This document shows positions 43,290-52,692 of a stretch of DNA of 64,000 bases, one piece after another. This DNA comes from JAVHYG01 sp040390025 (GTDB taxonomy: Bacteria > Pseudomonadota > Gammaproteobacteria > Diplorickettsiales > Diplorickettsiaceae). A model generated the notes under the pieces. The model was given only the letters and a program-made list of their open reading frames with translations. It did no database searches and was not told where the DNA came from. The position numbers were made by a program, and so were the translations under genes. Each line of letters opens with the position of its first letter. Position 1 is the first letter of the stretch. The stretch is from the NCBI GenBank assembly GCA_040390025.1, contig JAZJZD010000006.1, positions 94,213-158,212 on the forward strand, read 5' to 3'.

Positions 43290-43470
43290 CACTTGAGATT
43301 ACGAGTTTGCAATTTCAAGTGCTTTCTTTTCACGATGGGGATTTTTAAGGGGAGAATCGCGGTTTCTCCCCTTAAATGGCTAGCACAAGCTTTGCTTGGG
43401 CCAGCCATGTGATCGGTATACCGCTCGCTGTGAATTTGATAAATTCGCATTTTCAAGTACGAGTGGTATA
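43279..43470 (-). repeat. RE1 dispersed repeat, reverse-oriented copy
   Basis: Runs from TATACCCATAGCACTTG to GTGGTATA and contains hairpin CACTTGAGATT/...TTCAAGTGC, ACGATGGGGATTTTTAAGGGGAGAA with its stem partner, AGCACAAGCTTTGCTTGG, GTGATCGGTATACCGCTCG and the left stem. Overlaps the amidase stop. Beyond it, 43471-43599 holds no gene. Confidence 0.88.
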
Positions 43471-43599
43471 TCTAATCAAGTTTCCAACTAATGATGAAGT
43501 CCTTAGAACCTAACCATACACTAAAAGATATTTTATGGAAAATTAGATAAGTACAGCTATATTATTTATTTAAACTATAGCCTCACGCAGGAGAGTGCC

Positions 43600-44067
43600 A
43601 TGTTTCAAAATCGCTATACAAATCCACAACAGGTAATTGCTAGTCTTGAGGAAATGATACTAAGCAATCATCTCTTAATTCAGCAGTTCAATGAACTATT
43701 CCAGCAAACGTTAGTGTTACTTGAGGAAAATGGGAGACTACGTAGAGAAATAAGCTCACAGATTCACAATCTGAGTAACCTTCATCAGGATTATAATAAT
43801 TTATACCGAATAATGCTTACACTCGATCAAACCATAATCAATAAAACAGCGAAGATTCATGAATTGGAAAGGTTTATTTCAGAACTTAAAGAACAAACGA
43901 GTGCTCTTGAAACCCAGTTAGCCAAGACCCGACTTAACCAAGCCAATAACTCACACCCAGCGACTACAACAAGCGGTGATAATACGAGTACCTCCTTTTT
44001 TCAACCTATTCCCTCAACTTCACAACAAACAACAAATCCAATTGATCTAAGACGGCCAACGCGTTAA
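43600..44067 (+). CDS. Small coiled-coil protein of unknown function
   Basis: A 155-residue protein. Residues 10-115 are a nearly unbroken coiled coil with heptads of Leu/Ile (VIASLEEMILSNHLLIQQF, then HELERFISELKEQTSALETQ). Residues 116-155 are disordered, rich in Ser, Thr, Pro, Asn and Gln, ending PIDLRRPTR. No signal or membrane segment. AGGAG precedes the ATG by 6 bases. The layout, a coil plus a flexible polar tail, resembles many secreted effectors of intracellular bacteria, but that is inference only. Convergent to glmU, overlapping it by 4 bases. Confidence 0.7.
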   Translation: MFQNRYTNPQQVIASLEEMILSNHLLIQQFNELFQQTLVLLEENGRLRREISSQIHNLSNLHQDYNNLYRIMLTLDQTIINKTAKIHELERFISELKEQTSALETQLAKTRLNQANNSHPATTTSGDNTSTSFFQPIPSTSQQTTNPIDLRRPTR

Positions 44068-45464
44068 TTTTGGCTTTTTTTAGGACGTTTCCAAGTTAGC
44101 GTTCGTGCTTCTGCGCGATTAAGTGTTAGTTTTTCAGCAGGAACCGCTTTATTTAAGGTAGAACCTGCGCCTATAGTTGCGCCTTTCCCTACATGAATAG
44201 GCGCAACCAATGCTGTGTTTGAACCCACAAATACGTCATCTTCAATGGTAGTTGGATGTTTTTTAACCCCATCGTAATTACATGTGATGGTGCCGGCGCC
44301 AATGTTTACATTTCGGCCAATAATTGCATCTCCAATATAGCTGAGATGATTAATCTTTGTTTCAGATTGAATCTGACTATTTTTAACTTCTACAAAATTT
44401 CCAATGTGTACATTGTTTTTTAATTTTGTCCCCGGCCGAATCCGCGCAAATGGGCCAATAATACTATTATCTCCAATAATAGCATCTTCAATAATACAAT
44501 AGCCTTTAATTTCTACACCGACACCTATTTTTACATTTTTAAGTGTTGTGTTAGGGCCTATAAAACTATTCGCTCCAATACTGTTTTTTCCTTCTACAAT
44601 AACATTTATGTCGATTACAACATCCTTTCCTACAGAAATTAATTCGCCTCGCAAATCAAAACGTTCAGGATCCCGCAAAGTCACACCTTTTAGCATAAGT
44701 GCTTTTGCTTGTCTTTGCTGATAATAGCGCTCCACTTTAGAAAGTTGTACTCTATCATTAATTCCTTGCATTTCACCTTCGATTTCTGATGAGACTGAAA
44801 TCACATTAACGTTTTCTTTGACTGCCATTTCAATGATATCCGTTAAATAATATTCACCTTGGGCATTCTTTTTTTCAAGCTTTGGCAGCCATTTTTTTAA
44901 AAGTTTTACCGGAACAAAAAAAATACCGCTATTTACTTCTTGTATTTTTTTTTGTTTCGTTGTTGCATCTTTTTCTTCAACTATTTTTACCACTTTTTTG
45001 GAGTTATTACGTAGAATACGTCCCAATCCGTACGGATTTGGCGTCTTTAAGGTAATTAAACCAATTTCATCTGGTTTAGTATTGTGAATTAATTCTTTTA
45101 AGGTATCGATGTTAACAAGGGGCGTATCTCCCAACAAAACTAGCACCTGGCTTGCAGCATTTTTTATCTGTCGTATCGCTTGCTTAACAGCGTGCCCTGT
45201 CCCTAAAATTTCTTTTTGCTGCACCCATTGGACCGCAAGGTGAGATAAGCAATGACGTACTTGCCCACCTCCATTACCATAAACAACGTGTATTGCTTGT
45301 GGATTTAGTTTATCCGCAGTTTCTACAATATATTCTAGCAATGGTTTTCCAGCTAATCTATGTAGTACTTTGGGCAAATCAGAATGCATACGTTTGCCAC
45401 GACCAGCTGCAAGAATGATGATATTAAGTAAATTTTTTTTAAGAACTGGCAATTGGCTTTTCAT
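44064..45464 (-). CDS. glmU: Bifunctional UDP-GlcNAc pyrophosphorylase / glucosamine-1-phosphate acetyltransferase
   Basis: A 466-residue cytoplasmic enzyme making UDP-GlcNAc for peptidoglycan and lipopolysaccharide. The N-terminal uridyltransferase has LAAGRGKRMHSDLPKVLH (about 18-35) and LLGDTPLV (about 112). The C-terminal half is a left-handed beta-helix of hexapeptide repeats with the acetyltransferase residues in NHLSYIGDAIIG and GAGTITCNYDG (about 375-400). It follows the ATP synthase operon, as in E. coli, 134 bp after atpC. Confidence 0.96.
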   Translation of the reverse strand: MKSQLPVLKKNLLNIIILAAGRGKRMHSDLPKVLHRLAGKPLLEYIVETADKLNPQAIHVVYGNGGGQVRHCLSHLAVQWVQQKEILGTGHAVKQAIRQIKNAASQVLVLLGDTPLVNIDTLKELIHNTKPDEIGLITLKTPNPYGLGRILRNNSKKVVKIVEEKDATTKQKKIQEVNSGIFFVPVKLLKKWLPKLEKKNAQGEYYLTDIIEMAVKENVNVISVSSEIEGEMQGINDRVQLSKVERYYQQRQAKALMLKGVTLRDPERFDLRGELISVGKDVVIDINVIVEGKNSIGANSFIGPNTTLKNVKIGVGVEIKGYCIIEDAIIGDNSIIGPFARIRPGTKLKNNVHIGNFVEVKNSQIQSETKINHLSYIGDAIIGRNVNIGAGTITCNYDGVKKHPTTIEDDVFVGSNTALVAPIHVGKGATIGAGSTLNKAVPAEKLTLNRAEARTLTWKRPKKSQN

Positions 45465-45598
45465 GAGTGAAGTCTCCAGTCCTTACTAACAAACGTAAAT
45501 TACACAGTTTAACCGCGGTACCTGCTCCCTATGCATAGTTATTTGTTGAGTAATCATAGGCGAAATGAATCCAAACAAGCAATTGAATCCACGCATCA

Positions 45599-46030
45599 TT
45601 AACGCTTCCCTGTCGCTTTCTTCTTTAATTTAGCAATCGCTTGTAATTGCGCAACCGCTTGGGCTAGCTCTGCCATTGCCTTCGCATAATCAATGTCTGC
45701 TTGTTTATCGCTTAAGGCGTGCTCTGCTCGTTGTTTTGCCTCTAATGCAGCCATTTCATCTAAGTCAGCGGCACGAACAGCCGTATCTGCCAAAAGGGTA
45801 ATAAGATTGGGTTGGACTTCCAATATTCCGCCGGAAACATAAAGAATTTCATCTTCTCCTTCAGACTTCACCAAGCGTACGGGGCCTGCCTTTAAAGCAG
45901 TCAAAAGTTGTGTATGGCCTGGATAGATTCCTAATTCCCCAAGTAACCCGCTAACAATTATATGAGCAACCTGGCCTGAAAAAATCTCGGTCTCAGCACT
46001 GACTATTTCAACCTGTATGGTTTTCATCAT
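45599..46030 (-). CDS. atpC: ATP synthase F1 subunit epsilon
   Basis: A 143-residue central-stalk subunit: N-terminal beta-sandwich with IQVEIVSAETEIFSGQVAHI and GLLGELGIYPGHTQLLTAL (residues 29-47), then the C-terminal two-helix inhibitory domain with an Ala/Lys-rich end. Last gene of the atp operon, 11 bp after atpD. It couples rotation to catalysis and can block ATP hydrolysis. Confidence 0.95.
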   Translation of the reverse strand: MMKTIQVEIVSAETEIFSGQVAHIIVSGLLGELGIYPGHTQLLTALKAGPVRLVKSEGEDEILYVSGGILEVQPNLITLLADTAVRAADLDEMAALEAKQRAEHALSDKQADIDYAKAMAELAQAVAQLQAIAKLKKKATGKR

Positions 46031-46041
46031 AGCATTAAACC

Positions 46042-47430
46042 TTATAAGGCTTTAGCCTTAACAGCGACTTCATCAATACCACCGACCATATAAAACGCTT
46101 GCTCAGGCAAATCATCATATTCGCCATCAAGAATAGCTTTAAACCCACGAATTGTTTCTTTAAGACTGACATATTTCCCAGGCGATCCAGTAAATACTTC
46201 AGCAACAAAGAAAGGTTGAGATAAAAAGCGCTGTACCTTCCGTGCACGCATCACAGTAAGTTTATCCTGTTCTGACAATTCATCCATTCCTAAGATAGCA
46301 ATAATGTCTTTGAGTTCTTTATAACGCTGTAAGGTTTTTTGTACACTGCGCGCTACATCATAATGTTCTTGACCAACGATTAATGGATCGAGTTGACGAC
46401 TATTTGAATCCAAGGGATCAATGGCCGGATAAATTCCTAATTCGGCAATTTGCCGCGATAACACGACCGTAGCATCTAAATGTGCAAACGTCGTTGCAGG
46501 AGAAGGGTCGGTAAGATCGTCAGCAGGAACATACACTGCTTGGATAGAGGTAATAGAACCTGTTTTAGTAGAAGTGATGCGTTCTTGTAAGGCACCCATT
46601 TCTGCCGCCAAGGTAGGCTGATAGCCGACTGCCGATGGCATACGACCTAATAAAGCAGATACTTCAACCCCTGCAAGCGTATAACGATAGATATTATCGA
46701 TAAATAATAAAACATCACGACCTTCATCACGAAAATTTTCTGCGACGGTTAATCCAGTCAGTGCAACGCGTAAACGGTTCCCAGGCGGTTCATTCATCTG
46801 TCCATAAACCAAAGACACTTTGTCTAAGACATTTGATTCTTTCATTTCATGGTAGAAATCATTTCCTTCTCGAGTTCGTTCACCGACCCCGGCAAATACA
46901 GAATAGCCACTATGTTCAATAGCTATATTACGAATAAGCTCCATCATATTGACGGTTTTGCCCACACCTGCGCCACCAAATAATCCTACTTTGCCGCCTT
47001 TTGCAAAAGGACAAAGTAGATCAATAACCTTAATACCTGTTTCTAATAACTGTTCATTCGCTGCTTGTTCCGAAAAACTGGGAGCATGACGATGAATGGG
47101 TAAACGAAGTTCTTCATTAATGGGTCCCGCTTCATCAATAGGCCGACCTAACACATCCATAATTCGCCCTAAGGTTTGTTTGCCTACCGGTACGCTAATC
47201 GGTGCCCCACTATTACTTACCTTTAGACCACGCTTTAAACCATCACTAGGTCCCATTGCAATCGTACGTACGACACCATCACCTAATTGCTGCTGAACCT
47301 CAAGCACTAAGTCACTCGCATCAACTATCAACGCATCGTAAATTTTAGGCACATGCCCGTGTGAAAACTGGACGTCGACAACCGCGCCGATAATTTCAAC
47401 GATTTGTCCAATAAGGTTTGTTGGTTTCAT
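46042..47430 (-). CDS. atpD: ATP synthase F1 subunit beta
   Basis: A 462-residue catalytic subunit. Walker A GGAGVGKT (about 153-160), the catalytic Glu in GERTREGNDFYHEM (about 181-194) and Walker B LLFIDNIYRYT (about 237-247), and ALLGRMPSAVGYQPTLA (about 260) are all intact. The Tyr in FIDNIYRY replaces the usual FIDNIFRF Phe, a mild variant. Gene order atpA-atpG-atpD-atpC is standard. Confidence 0.97.
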   Translation of the reverse strand: MKPTNLIGQIVEIIGAVVDVQFSHGHVPKIYDALIVDASDLVLEVQQQLGDGVVRTIAMGPSDGLKRGLKVSNSGAPISVPVGKQTLGRIMDVLGRPIDEAGPINEELRLPIHRHAPSFSEQAANEQLLETGIKVIDLLCPFAKGGKVGLFGGAGVGKTVNMMELIRNIAIEHSGYSVFAGVGERTREGNDFYHEMKESNVLDKVSLVYGQMNEPPGNRLRVALTGLTVAENFRDEGRDVLLFIDNIYRYTLAGVEVSALLGRMPSAVGYQPTLAAEMGALQERITSTKTGSITSIQAVYVPADDLTDPSPATTFAHLDATVVLSRQIAELGIYPAIDPLDSNSRQLDPLIVGQEHYDVARSVQKTLQRYKELKDIIAILGMDELSEQDKLTVMRARKVQRFLSQPFFVAEVFTGSPGKYVSLKETIRGFKAILDGEYDDLPEQAFYMVGGIDEVAVKAKAL

Positions 47431-47461
47431 AGCTCTTCTCTTCGTTTATTCATAGGACAAC

Positions 47462-48322
47462 CTAAACAGCTTCGCTTCCTGCAACAATCTCAGCTAGTTC
47501 TTTCGTAATAGATGCTTGACGAGCCTTATTATAGGCTAACTGTAAATCATTAATGAGTTCGCCGGCATTTTCTGTTGCATTTTTCATAGCCACCATTCTT
47601 GCAGCCTGCTCGCAAGCCACATTTTCTACCACACTCTGATAAATTTGCGATTCAATATAACGTGTTAATACTAATTCCAATAAAGGTTTCGAATCGGGCT
47701 CATAAATATAATCCCAATGATAATTTAATTTAGATTTTTCAGGCGGTATAATCGGCAACAAAGCTAAACTTTTTGGCTTTTGCGTCATTGTATTAACAAA
47801 TTCGTTATGAATAAGGGTCAAACTATCAAGTCCCCCTTGTTTATACGCGTCTAATAAAACTTTAATAACGCCAATTAAATCTTGTAGTTGCGGAGCATCA
47901 CCTAAATGATTAGCATGCGCAACAACATTCCCGCCAATTCGTTTAAAAAAAGCTTCACCTTTTCCGCCAATAACCGCCAAATCAAGTGCAATATCTTTAG
48001 CCTGACAAGCCTGAAATTGCTGTAAAGCCAGCTTTAGTAAATTGGAATTTAAACCGCCACAAAGTCCTTTATCCGTTGTAATAACAATAAAACCTGCACG
48101 CTTAATTTCTCTTACTTGTAAATACGGATGTTGAAATTCAGCATGACTACTCGCAATATGGCTGATGACATCCAGCATTTTATGGGCATAAGGGCGAGAA
48201 AGAACCATACGCTCCTGTGCTCTACGCATCTTGCTGGCCGCTACCATTTCCATAGCACGCGTAATCTTTTGCGTGCCTTTAATGCTAGAAATTTTACCGC
48301 GGATTTCTTGTGCAAAACTCAT
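47462..48322 (-). CDS. atpG: ATP synthase F1 subunit gamma
   Basis: A 286-residue rotor shaft. The N-terminal coil has EIRGKISSIKGTQKITRAMEM (6-26) and the C-terminal coil the family block ARMVAMKNATENAGELINDL (about 245-264) and LAYNKARQASITKELAEIV. Between atpA (6 bp) and atpD (31 bp), minus strand. It transmits rotation from the c ring to the catalytic sites. Confidence 0.96.
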   Translation of the reverse strand: MSFAQEIRGKISSIKGTQKITRAMEMVAASKMRRAQERMVLSRPYAHKMLDVISHIASSHAEFQHPYLQVREIKRAGFIVITTDKGLCGGLNSNLLKLALQQFQACQAKDIALDLAVIGGKGEAFFKRIGGNVVAHANHLGDAPQLQDLIGVIKVLLDAYKQGGLDSLTLIHNEFVNTMTQKPKSLALLPIIPPEKSKLNYHWDYIYEPDSKPLLELVLTRYIESQIYQSVVENVACEQAARMVAMKNATENAGELINDLQLAYNKARQASITKELAEIVAGSEAV

Positions 48323-48328
48323 CCGCTA

Positions 48329-49873
48329 TTACCACGTTTGCGTTGTTTTAAAGGAAGTAATCGCATCAGCCAAATCACTGGCAATACTCTCGCTATAATC
48401 CCCTTTTTCATTGATCCTAGCCAAGCAATCTGCTTTTTCTGAACGCATATAAGCGAGTAATCCATCTGAAAAAGACACGACTTTAGTAAGTTCAACATCG
48501 TCTAAATAACCTTGATCCGTTGCGAATAAAAGTACTGCCATTTCACCCACACTCAAAGGCGTATATTGTTTTTGCTTGAGCACTTCTGTGACACGTTGAC
48601 CCCGTTCAAGCTGTTTACGTGTCGCCTCGTCCAAATCTGACATAAACTGTGAAAAGGCAGCGAGCTCGCGGTATTGAGCCAGACTCAATCGAACACCACC
48701 GCCTAGTTTCTTGATAATTTTAGTCTGCGCAGCAGAACCCACACGTGAAACAGATAATCCAGCGTTAATAGCGGGACGAATACCCGAATTAAATAAATCA
48801 GTTTCTAAAAAAATTTGACCATCCGTTATAGAAATAACATTAGTAGGAACAAAAGCAGAAACATCGCCAGCTTGCGTTTCAATGATAGGCAATGCGGTTA
48901 GCGATCCTGTTCGACCTTTAACACGCCCACGCGTTGCTTTCTCAACGAATTCCACATTTACACGTGCAGCACGTTCAAGTAAACGTGAATGTAAATAAAA
49001 AATATCGCCGGGATATGCTTCACGTCCAGGAGGGCGACGTAATAATAAAGAAATTTGACGATATGCCCACGCTTGCTTAGTCAAATCATCATAAATGATT
49101 AGTGCATCTTCACCTTGATCACGGAAATATTCGCCCATAGCACAACCCGCATAAGGCGCAATAAATTGCATTGCAGCAGAATCCGCCGCACTAGCCGAAA
49201 CAATAATGGTATGTTTTAAGGCATCATGCTCTTCTAACTTTCTAACGACTGCTGCAATAGAAGATGCCTTCTGCCCTATTGCGACATAAATACATTTTAC
49301 GCCAGTATCTTTTTGATTGATGATGGCATCGATTGCTAACGCTGTTTTACCCGTTTGTCTATCGCCAATAATCAATTCTCGCTGACCACGTCCAATGGGT
49401 ACCATACTGTCAATGGCAAGAATACCCGTCTGTAATGGTTGGGACACACTTTGACGCCAAATAACACCGGGTGCAATTTGCTCAATAGGTGCAGTCATAT
49501 CTGTTTGAATCGGGCCTCGTCCATCAATAGCTTGACCCAAAGCATTAACTACTCGGCCTAGCAATGCTTCACCTACAGGCACTTCTAGAATGCGACCTGT
49601 ACATTTTACTGTTTGACCTTCGCTTAACTCTTCATAATCACCTAAAACAACCGCGCCTACCGAATCACGTTCTAGATTTAATGCCAAGCCATAGCATTGG
49701 CCGGGGAATTCAATCATTTCGCCGAGCATTACATCATTTAAGCCGTAGATGCGTACAATCCCATCACGAATACTCACAATGCTGCCTTCCGTGCGTGTCT
49801 CAGCAGAAACATCAAACTTCTGTATACGCTCTTTGATTAATTCACTAATTTCTGATGTGGTTAATTGCTGCAT
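48329..49873 (-). CDS. atpA: ATP synthase F1 subunit alpha
   Basis: A 514-residue non-catalytic nucleotide-binding subunit with Walker A GDRQTGKT (about 170-177), LIIYDDLTKQAWAYRQISLL (about 265-284) and the alpha-type Arg finger region SVSRVGSAAQTK (about 372). Length matches E. coli AtpA (513). It is 14 bp after atpH. No defects seen. Confidence 0.97.
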   Translation of the reverse strand: MQQLTTSEISELIKERIQKFDVSAETRTEGSIVSIRDGIVRIYGLNDVMLGEMIEFPGQCYGLALNLERDSVGAVVLGDYEELSEGQTVKCTGRILEVPVGEALLGRVVNALGQAIDGRGPIQTDMTAPIEQIAPGVIWRQSVSQPLQTGILAIDSMVPIGRGQRELIIGDRQTGKTALAIDAIINQKDTGVKCIYVAIGQKASSIAAVVRKLEEHDALKHTIIVSASAADSAAMQFIAPYAGCAMGEYFRDQGEDALIIYDDLTKQAWAYRQISLLLRRPPGREAYPGDIFYLHSRLLERAARVNVEFVEKATRGRVKGRTGSLTALPIIETQAGDVSAFVPTNVISITDGQIFLETDLFNSGIRPAINAGLSVSRVGSAAQTKIIKKLGGGVRLSLAQYRELAAFSQFMSDLDEATRKQLERGQRVTEVLKQKQYTPLSVGEMAVLLFATDQGYLDDVELTKVVSFSDGLLAYMRSEKADCLARINEKGDYSESIASDLADAITSFKTTQTW

Positions 49874-49887
49874 TGATTGCCTCTTTT

Positions 49888-50430
49888 TTAATTCACTAAC
49901 ATCGCGCGTAAACGTTCCAGCTTACCGCGCACAGAACCATCGATGACTAAATCTCCAATTCGAACGACTAGCCCACCCAATAAATAATCATCAACAGAAT
50001 AGTCCAATTTAACTTCCCGCTGCAAACGCCTTTCTAAGGCAATAGCTAATGCTTGTCCCTCTACCTTCGTTAAAGGCACTGTAGAAATAGCCTGCGCTGT
50101 TACTTGATTTGTCTGCTCAGCCTTATAACTAGCAAATAGACGCTCTATTTCTGGCAAGACCAACAAACGTTGATTCAATGCAACAAGCTTCAAAAAATTT
50201 TTCCCTGTAGGAAAAACCAGCGACTTACAAACTGTAAGTAAACACTCATAAGCTACCATCTTATCGAGCCGCAGATCCTTTAATAGGGCCTGCATCGGCT
50301 TTTCTTTTACTACCAAAGCAGTTTGGCTTAATAAAGCAGACCAAACATCCAACTTATCGTTTTCAATAGCCGAATTAAATGCCGCTTTGGCATAAGGCCT
50401 TGCAATAGATGTCCAACTCATGTCCGCCAT
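49888..50430 (-). CDS. atpH: ATP synthase F1 subunit delta
   Basis: A 180-residue peripheral-stalk subunit joining F1 to the b dimer. The six-helix N-terminal domain begins SIARPYAKAAFNSAIE (about 7-22), and the C-terminal VKLDYSVDDYLLGGLVVRIGD (with the usual GGxxxRxGD) closes the protein. Starts within the atpF stop region (end and start share base 50430). Confidence 0.94.
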   Translation of the reverse strand: MADMSWTSIARPYAKAAFNSAIENDKLDVWSALLSQTALVVKEKPMQALLKDLRLDKMVAYECLLTVCKSLVFPTGKNFLKLVALNQRLLVLPEIERLFASYKAEQTNQVTAQAISTVPLTKVEGQALAIALERRLQREVKLDYSVDDYLLGGLVVRIGDLVIDGSVRGKLERLRAMLVN

Positions 50431-50900
50431 TAAATTTCTTCCAGCGATTGCTTAACCAAAGCATGTTGCGCGCCGCTATCGAGCGAACGAGCCAAAATCT
50501 TTTCCGTTGTTGTAATCACCAAATTGGCAACCTCAGCACGTAGTTTTTGCTGCGCCGTTTGCCACTCTTGCTGAATATCAGCGCGTGCTATAGCTAATAG
50601 TCGTTCACTTTCTTTACGTATCTGTTGCTTTGATTCCTCTGCCATCTGATTAGCGCGCTTATTCGCTTGTTCGATAATCTCAGCTGCTTGCCGCTTCGCT
50701 TGTTGCATATGTTCGTCAGCCTTTTGCTGCGCTAATTCTAAGGAATGTTGACCCCGTTCCGCCGCCGCCAAACCATCAGCAATCTGTTGCTCGCGCTCTT
50801 TCATCGCCTTTAAAAGCGGTGGCCATACAAACTTCATGGTAAACCAGACAAAAACAGCAAATGTAATTAACTGGCCGAATAAGGTAATATTAATTTCCAC
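50430..50900 (-). CDS. atpF: ATP synthase F0 subunit b
   Basis: A 156-residue stator: one membrane helix (ITLFGQLITFAVFVWFTMKFVW, 4-25), then a long amphipathic coiled coil rich in Ala, Glu, Gln and Lys (about 30-155). Same length as E. coli subunit b. Between atpE (21 bp) and atpH (overlap). The PPLLKAMKEREQQIADGL block after the membrane helix is the family signature. Confidence 0.95.
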   Translation of the reverse strand: MEINITLFGQLITFAVFVWFTMKFVWPPLLKAMKEREQQIADGLAAAERGQHSLELAQQKADEHMQQAKRQAAEIIEQANKRANQMAEESKQQIRKESERLLAIARADIQQEWQTAQQKLRAEVANLVITTTEKILARSLDSGAQHALVKQSLEEI

Positions 50901-50921
50901 GACAGTCTCTCAAATAATTCA

Positions 50922-51227
50922 TTAGCCAGTCACAGGTTTAGTAACCAATTTCGAAACTTCAACCAAAAAAGGATTTTTAGCAAAGATTAAATATAATCCC
51001 ATAACGATAGAAATAGCGGCAAACGCATCAACTAGTCCCGCCATTAAAAACATTCGCAGCATTAACATGGGTGTTAATTCAGGTTGTCTAGCAACCCCTT
51101 CCAAAAACTTTCCGCCTAAAATACCAAAGCCAATCGCTGTACCTAGTGCCGCTAATCCTACTAATAAAGCGGCTGCAATCGCCGTTAGCCCTTGAACATT
51201 CGCTACTGCTTGTGTTAAGTCCACCAT
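50922..51227 (-). CDS. atpE: ATP synthase F0 subunit c
   Basis: A 101-residue hairpin of two membrane helices joined by ARQPEL, forming the rotor ring. The ion-carrying acid is the Asp in AGLVDAFAAIS (about residue 66). It is about 20 residues longer than E. coli AtpE, with an extra N-terminal piece (MVDLTQAVANVQGL) and a short C-terminal tail. There is no Na-type ES/T...Y signature, so it is presumably proton-driven. Confidence 0.95.
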   Translation of the reverse strand: MVDLTQAVANVQGLTAIAAALLVGLAALGTAIGFGILGGKFLEGVARQPELTPMLMLRMFLMAGLVDAFAAISIVMGLYLIFAKNPFLVEVSKLVTKPVTG

Positions 51228-51254
51228 TTTTTTACCCTCTCTCGTTATTAATAA

Positions 51255-52055
51255 TTAATGTGCCTCATTACCATGCGACTCATGCGCCATACTCAAATAC
51301 ACGATCGTCAACATCATAAAGATAAAAGCCTGAATAGCAATGATCAAAATATGAAAAATTGACCAAATCCCACCAAAAGTCCACTGTATCCACCAAGGTA
51401 GTAAAGCGACCAAGATAAAGATTAATTCGCCAGCAAATAAATTTCCAAATAGCCGTAACGATAAAGAGATGGGACGAACAAACTCTTCGAGTAATCGAAA
51501 AATAATATTGATAGGGAAGAGGTAAGGACCAAATGGCGTAGTTAACATTTCCTTACCGAGTCCCTTCATGCCTTTAATCTTTAGGTTATAGTAAATGATT
51601 AAGCAAAAGACCGCAATTGACATACCAAATGTTGCATTTGGATCGGCTGTTGGAACAGAGCGAAAATGTGTTACGCCAAATAAAGACAACAGGGTTGGTA
51701 AAAAATCCACAGGAATTAAATCCATAAAATTCATTAAGAATACCCAAACAAAAATTGTTAGCGCCAATGGCGCAATCAATTGACTTGTACCTTGGAAAGA
51801 CTCACGCACAGTTTTATCAACAAACTCAATAAGGATTTCCACAAAATTCTGTATTTTACCAGGAACACCTGTTTTAGCTGTGCTTGCTATCCAATAAAAT
51901 AAAAATAAAAAACCTATTCCTAATACTAAGGATAGAAAAAAGGTGTCGAGATTTAAATTCCAAAATCCTTGCCCAGAAAAACTTAATGTCTTTAGGTTAA
52001 AGGTGAGATGTTCAAGATGATGCTGAACATAATCAGCAGAGGATTGTTGACTCAT
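51255..52055 (-). CDS. atpB: ATP synthase F0 subunit a
   Basis: About 266 residues from ATG 52055 (MSQQSSADYVQHHL), chosen because AGGAAG lies 8 bases upstream and the ATG falls just beyond the atpI stop; an in-frame ATG 39 bases upstream lies inside atpI. Six membrane segments; the essential Arg of the half-channel is in FVRPISLSLRLFGNLFAGEL (about 200-219). DLIPVDFLP is the usual loop. Confidence 0.94.
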   Translation of the reverse strand: MSQQSSADYVQHHLEHLTFNLKTLSFSGQGFWNLNLDTFFLSLVLGIGFLFLFYWIASTAKTGVPGKIQNFVEILIEFVDKTVRESFQGTSQLIAPLALTIFVWVFLMNFMDLIPVDFLPTLLSLFGVTHFRSVPTADPNATFGMSIAVFCLIIYYNLKIKGMKGLGKEMLTTPFGPYLFPINIIFRLLEEFVRPISLSLRLFGNLFAGELIFILVALLPWWIQWTFGGIWSIFHILIIAIQAFIFMMLTIVYLSMAHESHGNEAH

Positions 52056-52444
52056 GCTAAAGCTTCCTTGTTCTTCATTATTAAGCGTACCCAAAAAACT
52101 AATTGGGGAATGAAATATCCTGTTACAAGTGCAGGTACATTAACTGACAGTAGCTTAATCATCATTACAAAAAAAAATCCGCTTAGCAATAATTTTGTTA
52201 TTTCGGCTCGATAAAAAATTCTTAATAAAGATGCTGGCGGAACTTTACCTAAGTGACGAAATAGTTTGTTCGCAAAGTAACAGCTCGGTAACATCCATAG
52301 GAAAATACCTAGTAAAAGCGAGTAGCTTATCTGCCAACTATGAAAGATGCCGCCCACAAAAAGGACTATAATGGCTGAAGCTAAACCCGCCGTCCCTATC
52401 TGCCCTATCATTTTAAAAGGGCTTTGAATCTTACTAATAACCAT
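52052..52444 (-). CDS. atpI: ATP synthase accessory protein AtpI
   Basis: About 130 residues (four membrane helices) from ATG 52444. This start gives the usual AtpI length, has AGAGGGG just upstream and lies downstream of a strong promoter at 52467-52495; the ATG at 52537 would precede that promoter. AtpI aids c-ring assembly or Mg uptake and is often poorly conserved. Here LLGIFLWMLPSCYFANKLF fits the family. Identified mainly by position at the head of atpB-E-F-H-A-G-D-C. Confidence 0.82.
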   Translation of the reverse strand: MVISKIQSPFKMIGQIGTAGLASAIIVLFVGGIFHSWQISYSLLLGIFLWMLPSCYFANKLFRHLGKVPPASLLRIFYRAEITKLLLSGFFFVMMIKLLSVNVPALVTGYFIPQLVFWVRLIMKNKEALA

Positions 52445-52466
52445 CTGCCCCTCTAAATTGCCGGAC

Positions 52467-52495
52467 AGTATAATAAGCAGGCCCTCTTTATGCAA
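52467..52495 (-). promoter_or_regulatory. Sigma-70 promoter of the atp operon
   Basis: On the minus strand TTGCAT (52495-52490), a 17-base spacer and TATACT (52472-52467): near-consensus and optimally spaced. Transcription would begin near 52460, about 15 bases before atpI. Confidence 0.7.
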
Positions 52496-52692
52496 TGCCA
52501 ATGAGGAATATTCATCCTGAAGAAAAAACCATAACACTAAGAATTGATTAAGGATGACTTCAGTAAGTAGGGAGATAAGTGATGCGAAGTCCCAGATTAA
52601 TTACCTTACTACCTGCCAATGTAGAGTAATTAACCCTTCAGCGCTAGAAGACCCAGATGGAACAACGCTGAGATTGGCATATATTGCATCAT

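Noticed and set aside
52445..52537. Upstream ATG for atpI
   Set aside because: It would place the start before the strong promoter at 52467-52495 and make the protein longer than the family.
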